Shown here one piece after another: positions 7,801 through 15,677 of a stretch of 64,000 nucleotides of DNA (position 1 is its first letter; every line of letters starts with the position of its first letter). The DNA comes from Flavihumibacter sp. ZG627. Lineage in GTDB: Bacteria; Bacteroidota; Bacteroidia; Chitinophagales; Chitinophagaceae. The stretch spans positions 62,001-126,000 of the forward strand of contig NZ_JPHF01000007.1 in NCBI RefSeq assembly GCF_000814325.1, read 5' to 3'. A program made the position numbers and the translations under genes. The notes beneath the pieces were generated by a model. The model was not told the DNA's origin. It did no database searches and worked only from the letters and a program-made list of their open reading frames with translations.

Positions 7801-10319
7801 TTGGTAGTTACTGCATACTCCTGGTTGGTTTTTGCATTACTGCTAATTGGTTTTACTTTAAAAGAATCTACAGAAGGAAAATAACTGACATCGGTGTGCA
7901 TCTCAAAAAGATGAGAAGCAAAGCTGTTATAGTAGCTTTCCGGTATCCATCTTTCGCCAAGGTTAAAATCGAGTAATTCAAAAGGTATTATTTCGGGCTG
8001 CACCTTTTGTAAAGCGGTAAGGCTTTTCAGTATTTGCAGATTGTCTGGATTCTTCTCTGCTGCTTCAGAAGCAACCCTTAATTTATTCACCACATTACCG
8101 CTTAAAAACTGGTCGGCTGTTTCCCATTCATTGTTAGCAGGGTTAATGTAAATATGATTGCCTAAGGCACTTATGGTTTCAGGTTCCGAACTATCTGTGG
8201 CTGCAGCAACAAACTCTATATCCACCTTGCCTTTATCATTCAGGCTTTTCGCCAGGGCTTCTAAAGGGTTGTCGGTTGTATAGACTTCCTGTTTCGGCAA
8301 TAATGATTGTGTGAGAATATCAGCCTTTACGAATTGTTCGCCGTCTTTTCGTTCGAGAGAAGAAAGCATGGGTAATCCAAATGCTTCATCTTTTAGAATG
8401 CGTTGCCTGTTGGCAGGTGAATTCAAAAGACCAAAGCCTTTAATCAATGCTTCATAAGCTTCATTCAAATCTTTTCTCGCATTCTCATCTGCAGCAGTTC
8501 CTGTATTTTCTTTTTCGGAAAGTGCCAGGTACATATCTCTTATGGTGCTGTATTGCTGATAAAACCCCAGGTCTTTCTTATCATGCAGGCTGGGCATAAA
8601 GACCGGTTTATCATCATCCGATGCTGTATAGGAAACAAAGCCAACACGGTTGTTATATACAATCAGCGTTCCTTCTTTGTAAAAAGGATTAGCGTTATGT
8701 AATGTATCCAGTTTATCATCGTCTCCCAACGAAACATGAAACACAGTCTCACCATCGTTGTAAAACTGTTGGTTATATTTTTTGAGTGTATTGGTTAAGC
8801 CTGTCAATTCATGTTGGAGTAGGCCAGCATTCATCCAGTTAGCTGAAAACTGTAATTCTTCGGCGTTAGAGTAAAGCTTATAGACATATTGTTTGAATGC
8901 GGTTGATTTGGCCGTCATCAAAACAATTAATTCATGCTCTGGCTTGTCAACTGGCCGGATGATGTTTAAAATTCTGGCTGTTTTTTTATCAACCACTGTC
9001 GAATCAAGAGGATTGATATAGGCGTTAGCCCTGTTGATACTTGTAGCAGACCCACTATCAAACAAACCCAACTGCACCGAACTGTTATCCGGCTTATTGT
9101 CGGGCATAGCTGTATAAGTGAGTTGTCTTCCTTTTGTCTTATCAATCTGTTTTATTTGCCTGTTGAAATGATCGGCATTAAATCTTTTGTCAATCCCTTT
9201 GCTGATTGAATCGGCAAGCTTTGGCACTATGAGTTTAATGTTTCCGGTTTGCCACACCGTTTCATGCGCCTTGCCATATTGGTCCTTACCAGGTTTAATT
9301 TGGTTGCCAAGAATTATTTCAGGATGAAGAACGACGTATTGATTGAGAGAGTAATTACCAAATTCATTTCCCTGATCAACTGATTTTATCAGTTGCTGTT
9401 CTTCTTCTGTTAAAGATTGTTTGTTTTGATTTTTTTGCACAATCAGCAAATGACTGGAAGCTTCTGTATTACCTGTATCCTTCATCAGGTTATCCGGCAT
9501 TACATTCAGGCTGACAAAATCGGAATTGCTGAATAAATATTCTCTTGCTGATTGATTAGACGGACTATTTAAAAAGGAATCCGTGCTGATGTATGCCATC
9601 AGCCCGCCATCCTTTAATTTATCAAGTCCTTTTGCAAAGAAATAGTTATGTATTTTATCTGTTAGTCCTCTGTCATTTATCGCATCATCATGCACTTTAA
9701 AATTCCCGAAGGGAATATTGCTCACAATTAAATCATACTGCCCATTCTCTGAAGAAGCCGTTTCTTCAAAGCCTTTTATCTCAATGGTGGTGGGAACAGA
9801 TAAAGAACTACTTAATGCAGTTAATACTTTACCTGTTATAAGATCTTTCTCAACTGCGGTGATTGTTTTCAATGATGGAAATGTTGCTGCGGCCTCGGTT
9901 ACAAACACACCGGCACCAGCGCTGGGTTCATACATTGCAGTTGGCTCAATACCTCTTTCTTTTAATATGCTAAACAACGTTTGAGGAATGAAGCCGGGTG
10001 TATAAAAAGCTGTAAGAATGCTATTGCGGATAGAATCAATTGCATCTTTATATTCTTTGTCTGTAAGTTTTTGCTGCAACAGATCATGCAGCTCCATTAT
10101 CTGCGGATGAAGTTTTAAATCTTCCTTCGATGCATTTAGCTTCTTCCATTCTTCTTTAACAGCTTTTGGAAACAGAACAGCTTTCAATCCACCAAAACCG
10201 GAATACCTCTTTAATGCAGAAATCTGGTCAGAAGACAACACCATTCCTTCTGACCAGTTCAAAGAAATCCGAATAGCTTCGATATTGTCTTTAAGTTTCT
10301 GCAGACTGTTGTAACTCAT
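4815..10319 (-). CDS. Giant DNA methylase / SNF2-type helicase of conjugative elements
   Basis: This 1834-aa protein fuses a methyltransferase-like N-terminus to a superfamily-2 helicase. Around residues 100-250 lie a SAM-site-like EPSAGAGVFV and SNIPFG in the position of the N6-adenine methylase NPPF motif, altered here (NIPF), so activity is uncertain. The helicase core follows: motif I HEVGLGKT (about residue 975), motif II DEAH in HLFLDEAHKYKN (about 1140) and motif VI-like QRDGRGARQG (about 1465). The C-terminus is a charged coiled coil. Such proteins are a hallmark of Bacteroidetes ICEs and probably process or protect transferred DNA. The start overlaps the upstream DUF1896 gene by 29 bases. 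Confidence 0.9.
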   Translation of the reverse strand: MSYNSLQKLKDNIEAIRISLNWSEGMVLSSDQISALKRYSGFGGLKAVLFPKAVKEEWKKLNASKEDLKLHPQIMELHDLLQQKLTDKEYKDAIDSIRNSILTAFYTPGFIPQTLFSILKERGIEPTAMYEPSAGAGVFVTEAAATFPSLKTITAVEKDLITGKVLTALSSSLSVPTTIEIKGFEETASSENGQYDLIVSNIPFGNFKVHDDAINDRGLTDKIHNYFFAKGLDKLKDGGLMAYISTDSFLNSPSNQSAREYLFSNSDFVSLNVMPDNLMKDTGNTEASSHLLIVQKNQNKQSLTEEEQQLIKSVDQGNEFGNYSLNQYVVLHPEIILGNQIKPGKDQYGKAHETVWQTGNIKLIVPKLADSISKGIDKRFNADHFNRQIKQIDKTKGRQLTYTAMPDNKPDNSSVQLGLFDSGSATSINRANAYINPLDSTVVDKKTARILNIIRPVDKPEHELIVLMTAKSTAFKQYVYKLYSNAEELQFSANWMNAGLLQHELTGLTNTLKKYNQQFYNDGETVFHVSLGDDDKLDTLHNANPFYKEGTLIVYNNRVGFVSYTASDDDKPVFMPSLHDKKDLGFYQQYSTIRDMYLALSEKENTGTAADENARKDLNEAYEALIKGFGLLNSPANRQRILKDEAFGLPMLSSLERKDGEQFVKADILTQSLLPKQEVYTTDNPLEALAKSLNDKGKVDIEFVAAATDSSEPETISALGNHIYINPANNEWETADQFLSGNVVNKLRVASEAAEKNPDNLQILKSLTALQKVQPEIIPFELLDFNLGERWIPESYYNSFASHLFEMHTDVSYFPSVDSFKVKPISSNAKTNQEYAVTTKSGKTTYGALLLEHALENTTPFYTYEVDLGDKTIRVPDNEAIQLAHQKIESIRNGFIEWLKELPANDKKELETLYNDTFNCYVLREYDGSHLQFPGLDKRRLSIDDLYSSQKNSVWRIVQNRGALIDHEVGLGKTLTMVVASHEMKRLKIVNKPMILALKANVRQIAETYRKAYPNARILAPDENDFTPAKRLRLFHEIKNNNWDCIILTHDQFGKIPQSPEIQKQIFETELDNVERDLHTLKEMGGEISRRMLKGLEIRKTNLAVKLQELRKNIEEKKDAGINFRELGVDHLFLDEAHKYKNLTYTTRHDRVAGLGNKEGSQKALNMLFAVRELQTRFNSDLCVTFLSGTPISNSLTEMYLLFKYLRPKEMERQRIENFDAWAAVFAKKTTDFEFSVTNEIIAKERFRHFIKVPELALFYNEITDYKTARHINLDKPEIDEQLINIPPTPQQQEFTKRLMQFAKTGDGELIGRPRLTDEEDKGRMLIATNYAKKMAADMRLIDSGKYGDHPNNKVNVCARKVAEMYELSKEQKGTQIIFSDIGTPKPDQFNIYDALKEKLISDFNISSHHITFIHDWTDKQKPELFRKMNNGDIRILLGSTEKAGTGLNVQAKVVAMHHLDIPWKPSELEQRDGRGARQGNIIAKEFYNNKVKNFIYAVEQSLDNYKFNLLKNKQTFISQMKNCELNVRTIDEGSIDEKSGMNFSEYIAILSGDTTLLEKSKMEKKIAVLESLRNAHHKEVFRSRFKLENLQEEKGKVIQTLNKLLVDEKYYRGQLTYDKEGIKFNPIKIEGLNNADAEIIGAHLIGLYTGWKPQIGEDEYKKIGNLFNFDLYIRRQKETYEDKGLFEYKYSNVFYAESKQTGIKYSWNQGHINIDNPKLAARYFLNSIDRVESLKEKYQKILNELEQNIPMLEKLVSKPFEKDDELAQLKKDVSRLEREITLKIQESQMKQHEAAEITIEAPVVKMEPGISQNTKSLLPKKKQDDVKTRGIRI

Positions 10320-10773
10320 TGCTCACAGTTTCATTCACACGGTTACTTTCCAGGTATTCACTTACTGCACCGGTTATGGCATAGCGGATAAATTGGTTAT
10401 CCTCGTTTTCCTCTGTGAATCGTAAATCATCAAAAATGGAATTGCAGTAGTTAATCATATTGATAATCTCATGCTGAATCAATCCTGATTGAAGAAGCTG
10501 TTCATAATCTCTTTCAAATTCCGTTTCCAGAATGTTCAGGATGTAATTGTACCGTGAAGGCCGCAAGTCCCTCGTCATTTCATTCAGGCATGTTTCCTCA
10601 ATGATATAATCAGGTTGTTTGTCATTTTTTAACTGCTGGATTAATGGCTCTGCGCTGTATGCTTTATCGTATAGCCAGGATCTTAGTTTATCTTCTGCCT
10701 CCAATGCAAAAAGTATATCCGGGTTATTATCCCTGATATACTCTAATAATTTGCCGATTAAAATTTCTTTCAT
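10291..10773 (-). CDS. DUF1896-like protein, partner of the helicase
   Basis: The frame is open from 10851, but the first 26 codons overlap traE, so I use the ATG at 10773 (MKEILIGKLLEYIRDN), giving 160 aa. The mostly helical pattern (a short N-terminal helix, a central segment with LRPSRYNYILNILETEFE, a C-terminal helix ending EYLESN) matches the DUF1896 family. That family is regularly encoded just before the large methylase-helicase in Bacteroidetes mobile elements. The 29-base overlap with the helicase start supports coupled translation. No catalytic motif is visible and the function is unknown. Confidence 0.65.
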   Translation of the reverse strand: MKEILIGKLLEYIRDNNPDILFALEAEDKLRSWLYDKAYSAEPLIQQLKNDKQPDYIIEETCLNEMTRDLRPSRYNYILNILETEFERDYEQLLQSGLIQHEIINMINYCNSIFDDLRFTEENEDNQFIRYAITGAVSEYLESNRVNETVSNELQQSAET

Positions 10774-10784
10774 ATGCAATGGTT

Positions 10785-11105
10785 TTATACACCAAAGAAT
10801 GAGCGGATAACGGTGGCTACTATCACCAGGAATACACAACTCCCAAACCATGCAGCTGCAACTTTACCGGTATCATGGTCGCCGCTATTCCATTTCTGGT
10901 ACACTTTTACAGCTCCAATCAACCCTACAATAGCCCCAACAGCATACATCAGGTTTACACCAGCAGCAAAATAGCTTCTTACTTTCGTGTTAGCTTCGTT
11001 TATACCTGCGTTGCCATCCTGGGCCAACGCTGATACTGTAATCAGAAGCAACAGAAAAGAAACTGTTCCATAAATCAATTTTCTTCTTTCAATCACTGTT
11101 TTCAT
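10785..11105 (-). CDS. traE: TraE-like conjugation protein (DUF4134)
   Basis: The ATG at 11105 gives a 106-aa protein starting MKTVIERRKLIYG; an in-frame GTG two codons upstream is less likely. A signal peptide ends near SALAQ, then come two hydrophobic helices (about residues 46-68 and 82-104) with the GAVKVYQKWNSGD loop characteristic of DUF4134/TraE. This VirB2/TrbC-like family is a small inner-membrane subunit of the mating apparatus, perhaps pilin-like. It sits just upstream of the DUF1896-helicase pair on the same strand, not next to traF as is usual. Confidence 0.88.
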   Translation of the reverse strand: MKTVIERRKLIYGTVSFLLLLITVSALAQDGNAGINEANTKVRSYFAAGVNLMYAVGAIVGLIGAVKVYQKWNSGDHDTGKVAAAWFGSCVFLVIVATVIRSFFGV

Positions 11106-11139
11106 ACACACATTAATTTGAGAAATGAATAAAAGAAAG

Positions 11140-11199
11140 AATGCTTCATTATACTAACCCATCGCACTTGATTTTCCTGCCCGCAGATAATGAAGCATT
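11140..11199 (-). terminator. 13-bp stem between the membrane protein gene and traE
   Basis: AATGCTTCATTAT (11140-11152) is perfectly complementary to ATAATGAAGCATT (11187-11199), with a 34-base loop. It lies just after the stop of the 11207-11668 gene and before traE on the minus strand. There is no strong T-run, so it may be an attenuator or mRNA-stabilising hairpin within the operon and not a full terminator. Confidence 0.45.
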
Positions 11200-11206
11200 A
11201 CTTTCG

Positions 11207-11668
11207 TCAGCACCAAAGCTGCTGAATGTCTTGTACGTTAATAATTTCAGAATTGTATTTTTCAACTTCCTTTAGTATGAACAGGGTCAATTCATCGCTA
11301 TTGTCTGAACTTTTCAATACTGGATATTTCTGACATATTTGTTGCAGGGCGGTTAGTAAGGAAGCTTTGTCTTTGCCGTTTTCGGCTTCTTGTAAAAAGG
11401 CTTTTACTTCGTCTTCAAATGCGTTTATAACGGGGGTAAAATCAGTGTCAGTTACTTCTTTCGGCAAGTAATCCGAATGGCTTTCCGAAACAAATTGTTT
11501 TTTAAGATCAGCAACTGCAATAGGAGTAGCACCTGGCTCCACTTTCTTTATGCCAATAAGTGCCAGTAATTCCCAATGAAAATATTTGTACCCGACATAA
11601 GCGTAATAGCAAATCAGGGAAATAAGAATTGCTGAAAGGTATTGGCCCCATGATATTGAACTAAGCAT
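11207..11668 (-). CDS. Membrane-anchored protein of the conjugative element
   Basis: This 153-aa protein starts MLSSISWGQYLSAIL. One hydrophobic segment (about residues 8-27) is followed by a short basic stretch and a soluble, acidic, helical domain. I recognise no named family, but a single-pass protein of this size just before TraE is common in Chitinophagaceae-type conjugative elements. A conserved-looking YLPKEVTDTDFTPV motif lies mid-protein. It probably sits in the inner membrane with a cytoplasmic domain. Its link to DNA transfer rests only on its place between the RteC-like gene and traE on the same strand. Confidence 0.65.
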   Translation of the reverse strand: MLSSISWGQYLSAILISLICYYAYVGYKYFHWELLALIGIKKVEPGATPIAVADLKKQFVSESHSDYLPKEVTDTDFTPVINAFEDEVKAFLQEAENGKDKASLLTALQQICQKYPVLKSSDNSDELTLFILKEVEKYNSEIINVQDIQQLWC

Positions 11669-11774
11669 AGTAAACTTCTTTTGTTTAGAGTATTAATACA
11701 AATACATGCCCAAAAGTTTTTAAAATCGGGTAAGACAGGTAGTGCTTACCCATACAAAAAGAGTGAATGTTATA

Positions 11775-12980
11775 TCATAATTTCCCAACTATCCCCACCC
11801 ATTTTTGCAACATCTCTTTCATTATATTCAATGTTGCTTTATCTGGTGCATGATATTTAGTTTCCATGCTGCCAAACGAGATATCATCTTTTTGCAAAGT
11901 GGTAAACAGTTTAGCAATTGTACGAAGCATCGGTGCCACACTTTTGTTGATAATGATTTTATCGGCTACCAGGAGGCGAATCAATACAGCCAATTTTGCA
12001 ACAGATAACGAAGTCTGAATTTTAGATTCAGGGTCTATTTGCAAATCCTTGTCCTTTCTTTTAAGGTTAGTAAGTTCTTCATTTCTTATTTTCTCAATTA
12101 CCCAATCGGTCAATTGTTTTTTTACAGCAGGCTGGTTTAATTCATAGCCAGCGCCTGGTCTGTCTTTTAATTGGGCTATCCGAAACTGTTCAGTCTTCAA
12201 CAAAGCAATATTTTCATCGATACTATTTTCAGCATTTAGCTTGCTCTTGATAAGACTGGTTTCATAATCAATAAAACCTGTTGAGTTAAAATTGTAGTTA
12301 ATAAGCAATTCCCGGATAAACACTTCATTAATGACAGTGGTAGAGCATTCAATCTGGCGGAATATGTTTTTAAGATAATTGACCTTTCGGAAGCTGAGAT
12401 AGTTTTCAGGCGTTGTAAACTTTTCATTGATGCATTCTTGCAACACATCAATAATCGGTGATTGAAACAATTTGATTTTCCAGTATTCCAGTTTGAGACT
12501 TATGCTATCCTGCAAATGTTTCAAGTAGTACACAGAAACCTTGAAATCAAAATCAAAATGCTGGTACAGGAAATTCTGCATAAATTGTAATACTGTTTCC
12601 GCTTCATTGCACAATTGCTCATGCATTTCCGATTCCGGTAAGATGTCAGACAGGTTAATCAACAATGCCTGTACTAATCTTATGTATTGCCCTTTGTCTG
12701 AAATGGTAGTATTATTAATTAGCTCATCCATCAACAACCCAGGTATCAATTCCAGATCGGCCTGCAGGCTTTTCAGAATACCTTCATTTTTTGTGTTCTC
12801 AAAAAGGCTTCCAGTGAATTCTTTACGGTAACTATTGGTTTTAAATAAACCATACCATTTGCACAGCGCTTGCTGAACAGTTAGTCTATTATGCAATGAA
12901 TTTTCTGAATATTGACTGAGCAATGGCAGCCCTAACATCAGGTCACCTGAATGACCGTTTACACTCGTCACTGTTTCCAT
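11775..12980 (-). CDS. RteC-like conjugation regulator
   Basis: This 401-aa, helix-rich, soluble protein has no signal peptide. The middle resembles the RteC family of Bacteroidetes conjugative transposon regulators: a DFDFKVSVYYLKHLQ segment, then NYNFNSTGFIDYETSL and a basic, Lys-rich C-terminal half. RteC proteins activate excision genes by binding DNA upstream. It is the first gene of the minus-strand tra block. A 22-bp direct-repeat array (13028-13078) sits about 50 bases upstream and could be its own operator or that of the LuxR regulator behind it. Family assignment is by pattern only and is moderately sure. Confidence 0.5.
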   Translation of the reverse strand: METVTSVNGHSGDLMLGLPLLSQYSENSLHNRLTVQQALCKWYGLFKTNSYRKEFTGSLFENTKNEGILKSLQADLELIPGLLMDELINNTTISDKGQYIRLVQALLINLSDILPESEMHEQLCNEAETVLQFMQNFLYQHFDFDFKVSVYYLKHLQDSISLKLEYWKIKLFQSPIIDVLQECINEKFTTPENYLSFRKVNYLKNIFRQIECSTTVINEVFIRELLINYNFNSTGFIDYETSLIKSKLNAENSIDENIALLKTEQFRIAQLKDRPGAGYELNQPAVKKQLTDWVIEKIRNEELTNLKRKDKDLQIDPESKIQTSLSVAKLAVLIRLLVADKIIINKSVAPMLRTIAKLFTTLQKDDISFGSMETKYHAPDKATLNIMKEMLQKWVGIVGKL

Positions 12981-13027
12981 AACAAAACTTTATGAATGCA
13001 AAGGGCAAATGACAAACCAACTATAGT

Positions 13028-13078
13028 ACGTTAACCTGAGTATTTTAATACGTAAACCAGCGTATTTTATTAGTAAAC
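13028..13078. promoter_or_regulatory. 22-bp direct-repeat operator array upstream of the RteC-like gene
   Basis: Two copies of a 23-base unit, at 13028-13050 and 13050-13072, agree at 19 of 23 positions. GTWAAC boxes begin at 13030, 13052 and 13073, and GTATTTTA boxes at 13040 and 13062. The spacing of 22, 22 and 21 bases is two helical turns, so a protein could bind the same face repeatedly. The array lies between the LuxR stop and the start of the RteC-like gene. Confidence 0.55.
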
Positions 13079-13083
13079 TGTAG

Positions 13084-14082
13084 CTAACAAGGTTGCCCAA
13101 CAGCTGTAGCTCCCAGTTTGTTGAGTAATTCGAGTTTATTAGAGACTTTTACTTTATCAAAAATATTCTGCACATGTTTCGTTACAGTTCTTTCAGCTAT
13201 AAATAACGTTTCGGCAATTTGCCTGTATGAATTGCCCTGGCAAATGAACAGAACGATTTCTTTTTCCCTCACGGTAAGACGATAGGTGTAGCAGTTTTGC
13301 AGAATCCTTTCTTCGGCACTTATACGTTCAAGTTCTTTGGTTCTTTTATCTACTTCCTCCTGCAGTTGCTCATTCCATGTTAAAAGCTGGGTTTCCGAGG
13401 CAATTAACCGCTTATGTTCGTTCTTTACTTGTTCCACTGTTTGTTTTACATGAAGGGCAAGCAGCAACAAAAAACCTGTATTGGTTACTGTAGCCTCCAC
13501 TGATTGGCTCAGGTTGAAATAAGCAATAAAAGGTAAACCGACCCATGGCGTTAAACTGAAAAAGAGTACACCGGCTTCCTCTTTTACATCACGGGATGCA
13601 AGTGAATAACTGTACTTATAACGAATAGATTTTTGCAACGAAGCCAATACCCAAAGTGCATAAACCACCGGAATAACCAGGATGTTTTTTGCATGATCGA
13701 GATCGTTGCTGATGGCAAATACAGTTACAAATAATAAATAGGGCAGCACCAGAAAATAAACGACTCCACGCCTGGCATGGAACTCCATTTTCTCCAACCC
13801 AAAGGCTTTGTACACGTAATAAGGGAAGTAGGCAGGTGTAATAAAACCTGTTGCATAGGCAATACATTCCTGAACAAAAAAGGAGCCCGGTAAATTCGGG
13901 TCCGGAAGTAATCCACCAGTAATATTATAAACAAGTAGTAACGCTATGAGAGAGATATCTAAACTTATAGTTCTGTTATCCGGTCTTGCAAAATGGTGAA
14001 TAAGCAGGTAGAAAAATATTACCAGCTCCACGCAGACAAACCCGAAGGTGACCCAATGCATTTCTGTTCCTGGCAATAACAT
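13084..14082 (-). CDS. Membrane-tethered LuxR-type transcription regulator
   Basis: This 332-aa protein has seven or so hydrophobic segments over residues 1-215, a charged coiled-coil linker (about 215-260, QLQEEVDKRTKELERI) and a C-terminal LuxR/NarL helix-turn-helix. The DNA-binding part contains LTVREKEIVLFICQG and ERTVTKHVQNIFDKV (about residues 270-325), a good match to GerE-type domains. There is no receiver domain, so signal input would be through the membrane part. This 7TM-plus-LuxR layout is known in Bacteroidetes as 7TMR/LuxR fusions. It is encoded just upstream of the RteC-like gene on the same strand and may control the conjugation operon (inference). Confidence 0.8.
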   Translation of the reverse strand: MLLPGTEMHWVTFGFVCVELVIFFYLLIHHFARPDNRTISLDISLIALLLVYNITGGLLPDPNLPGSFFVQECIAYATGFITPAYFPYYVYKAFGLEKMEFHARRGVVYFLVLPYLLFVTVFAISNDLDHAKNILVIPVVYALWVLASLQKSIRYKYSYSLASRDVKEEAGVLFFSLTPWVGLPFIAYFNLSQSVEATVTNTGFLLLLALHVKQTVEQVKNEHKRLIASETQLLTWNEQLQEEVDKRTKELERISAEERILQNCYTYRLTVREKEIVLFICQGNSYRQIAETLFIAERTVTKHVQNIFDKVKVSNKLELLNKLGATAVGQPC

Positions 14083-14097
14083 AGCTCAACAATTATC

Positions 14098-14667
14098 TTA
14101 ACCTCTTTTCATGCAGTATAGCGTATATCCAAAATCAAGATCCAGGTATGTTTCAAATCCATGCTTTTCATACCAGGGCAGATTTTTTATGGTAGATGTT
14201 TCGAGACAGATTATTCTTTTTTGAGAAAGCCCCTCCTGAATGACGGACTCCAATAATTTACTTCCAACTCCGTTGCACTGATCTGTTGGATCAACGCCAA
14301 TAAACCAGAGGTAATAAGTTATCCCATCAGGATGAATTTTGTTTATCGCAGCTTCACGTTTCATTGCCTTTATTATATTGGCAAGGCCAATGGCTGATAC
14401 TGCAAGTTTAGTATCCAGCAAAATGGAACGAAGAGTTGTTTTCTTTTTGTCGGGCAAAAGTATCAAGGCACAACCTTTTTTATCTTCCGACATAAACACA
14501 TCACCGAAAGAATGGCAGAGGTCAAAAGAATATGCCATCAGGTTCCTGATTCGTTGTTTTCTTTTAGCATCCTGTTGAATGATATAGTTTACACTTTTGT
14601 TATCATCAAAAGCGTTAGAAAGTATGTCAACTATTCGATTCTTATCTTCAATACCTGCTTTTCTCAT
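14098..14667 (-). CDS. GNAT-family N-acetyltransferase
   Basis: This 189-aa protein has a GNAT fold. The acetyl-CoA pyrophosphate-binding loop is seen in GVDPTDQCNGVGSKLL (about residues 126-141, the Q/R-x-x-G-x-G/A motif). It is followed by helix VIQEGLSQ and the late strands with NLPWYEKHGFE. No signal peptide or fused domain is present, and the acceptor substrate cannot be deduced. It lies 15 bases upstream of the LuxR gene on the same strand, so the two may share a transcript. It probably marks the boundary between the conjugative block and the two-component genes. Confidence 0.85.
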   Translation of the reverse strand: MRKAGIEDKNRIVDILSNAFDDNKSVNYIIQQDAKRKQRIRNLMAYSFDLCHSFGDVFMSEDKKGCALILLPDKKKTTLRSILLDTKLAVSAIGLANIIKAMKREAAINKIHPDGITYYLWFIGVDPTDQCNGVGSKLLESVIQEGLSQKRIICLETSTIKNLPWYEKHGFETYLDLDFGYTLYCMKRG

Positions 14668-14973
14668 AATACTATTTTTTGAGGCAAATTTCCTCCTTAT
14701 TGAATCTCAAAACTCATTCCGTTTGATTTGAAAATGTTTTGCTTAAAAGCAGAAATGTTTTGCGAACGGTATTATTTCGAATTTTTCAATTGTGATAGTA
14801 GTGATACAGGAAGACGTAAACAAGTTTTATACAGAAACCCCTATTTCTAGTAATATATTAGTCGCTGATGACTGCCTAAAAATCTACTTGATTTCAGTGC
14901 AAAACCATACAAGAAATCATCTGATATTGAATTTCATTTGCAGATGGAAAATAAAGCCTCCAAGCTATTCAAG

Positions 14974-15354
14974 ATGAGTAACCCCCAAAAAATCACCATT
15001 GCTATTGCTGATGATAGTAAAATGATGAGATTGGCAATAAAAGATTTAATTCAATCCTTTGGATATACAGTAATTATTGAAGCTGAAAACGGCAATGACT
15101 TACTAAATCAACTACAAGCATCTGAGTTGCCAAATGCCTGCGTTATTGACATTAATATGCCGGGGCTTAATGGTTTTGACACAACGTTCAAAATAAAACA
15201 AACCTGGCCTTCAATCAGAGTTTTAATTTTTTCATTCAAACACAATCAATGGAACCACAAAAAAATAGAAGCATGCGGGGCAAATGCTTACCTAAATAAA
15301 TTCGATCATCCTGATTTATTGCGAGAAGCTTTGCAAAATATGCTGACCCCCTAA
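14974..15354 (+). CDS. Single-domain response regulator (CheY-like receiver)
   Basis: I choose the ATG at 14974 (MSNPQKITIAIADDSK); upstream in-frame ATGs at 14938 and 14944 would add a non-conserved tail. The 126-aa protein is one receiver domain: acidic pair Asp13/Asp14, phospho-acceptor Asp59 in CVIDINMPG, the switch Ser87 in VLIFSF and Lys109 before the last helix. There is no output domain, so it should act through protein contacts. The PAS histidine kinase 320 bases downstream on the same strand is the obvious candidate partner, but kinases with a NarL-type DHp domain usually pair with LuxR-type regulators. Confidence 0.85.
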   Translation: MSNPQKITIAIADDSKMMRLAIKDLIQSFGYTVIIEAENGNDLLNQLQASELPNACVIDINMPGLNGFDTTFKIKQTWPSIRVLIFSFKHNQWNHKKIEACGANAYLNKFDHPDLLREALQNMLTP

Positions 15355-15677
15355 TACACCAGCATTTGTTCACTGTTTTACTATTTGCATTTTCGATGTC
15401 ATTTCTACGTCATCTTAAAAGTCCCCAAAACCTTCCTGTCGATTAATCATGGACTTAGATAGAGAGAAATGAACGATAACTATCTACAAAAAAATCGTAT
15501 CGGAAATTTACGTAGTATAAATACATGATATCTCAACTCTAATTCGTTTAATATTGTCGCATTTTTCGTGTGTAAAACTTCGACAATCATGTTGCATCAG
15601 CCGGACCTTTCAGTTGGTTTGGCCATTTAGCAGCCCTTTTATAGTCATTCGCATTCTTAATCATTCAGTATAAAAAA
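15355..15677. other. Intergenic leader upstream of the histidine kinase
   Basis: No gene is seen in these 323 bases. They are AT-rich and contain an inverted repeat, ATTGTCG (15553-15559) with CGACAAT (15581-15587), 21 bases apart. TTTACGTAGTATAAATAC is found around 15507-15525. Either could be a regulator site for the kinase gene. I cannot place a promoter with confidence. Confidence 0.35.

Noticed and set aside
9718-9984. Plus-strand 88-codon frame inside the helicase gene
   Set aside because: It is the antisense of the methylase-like domain (SAM-site region) and carries no signature of its own.
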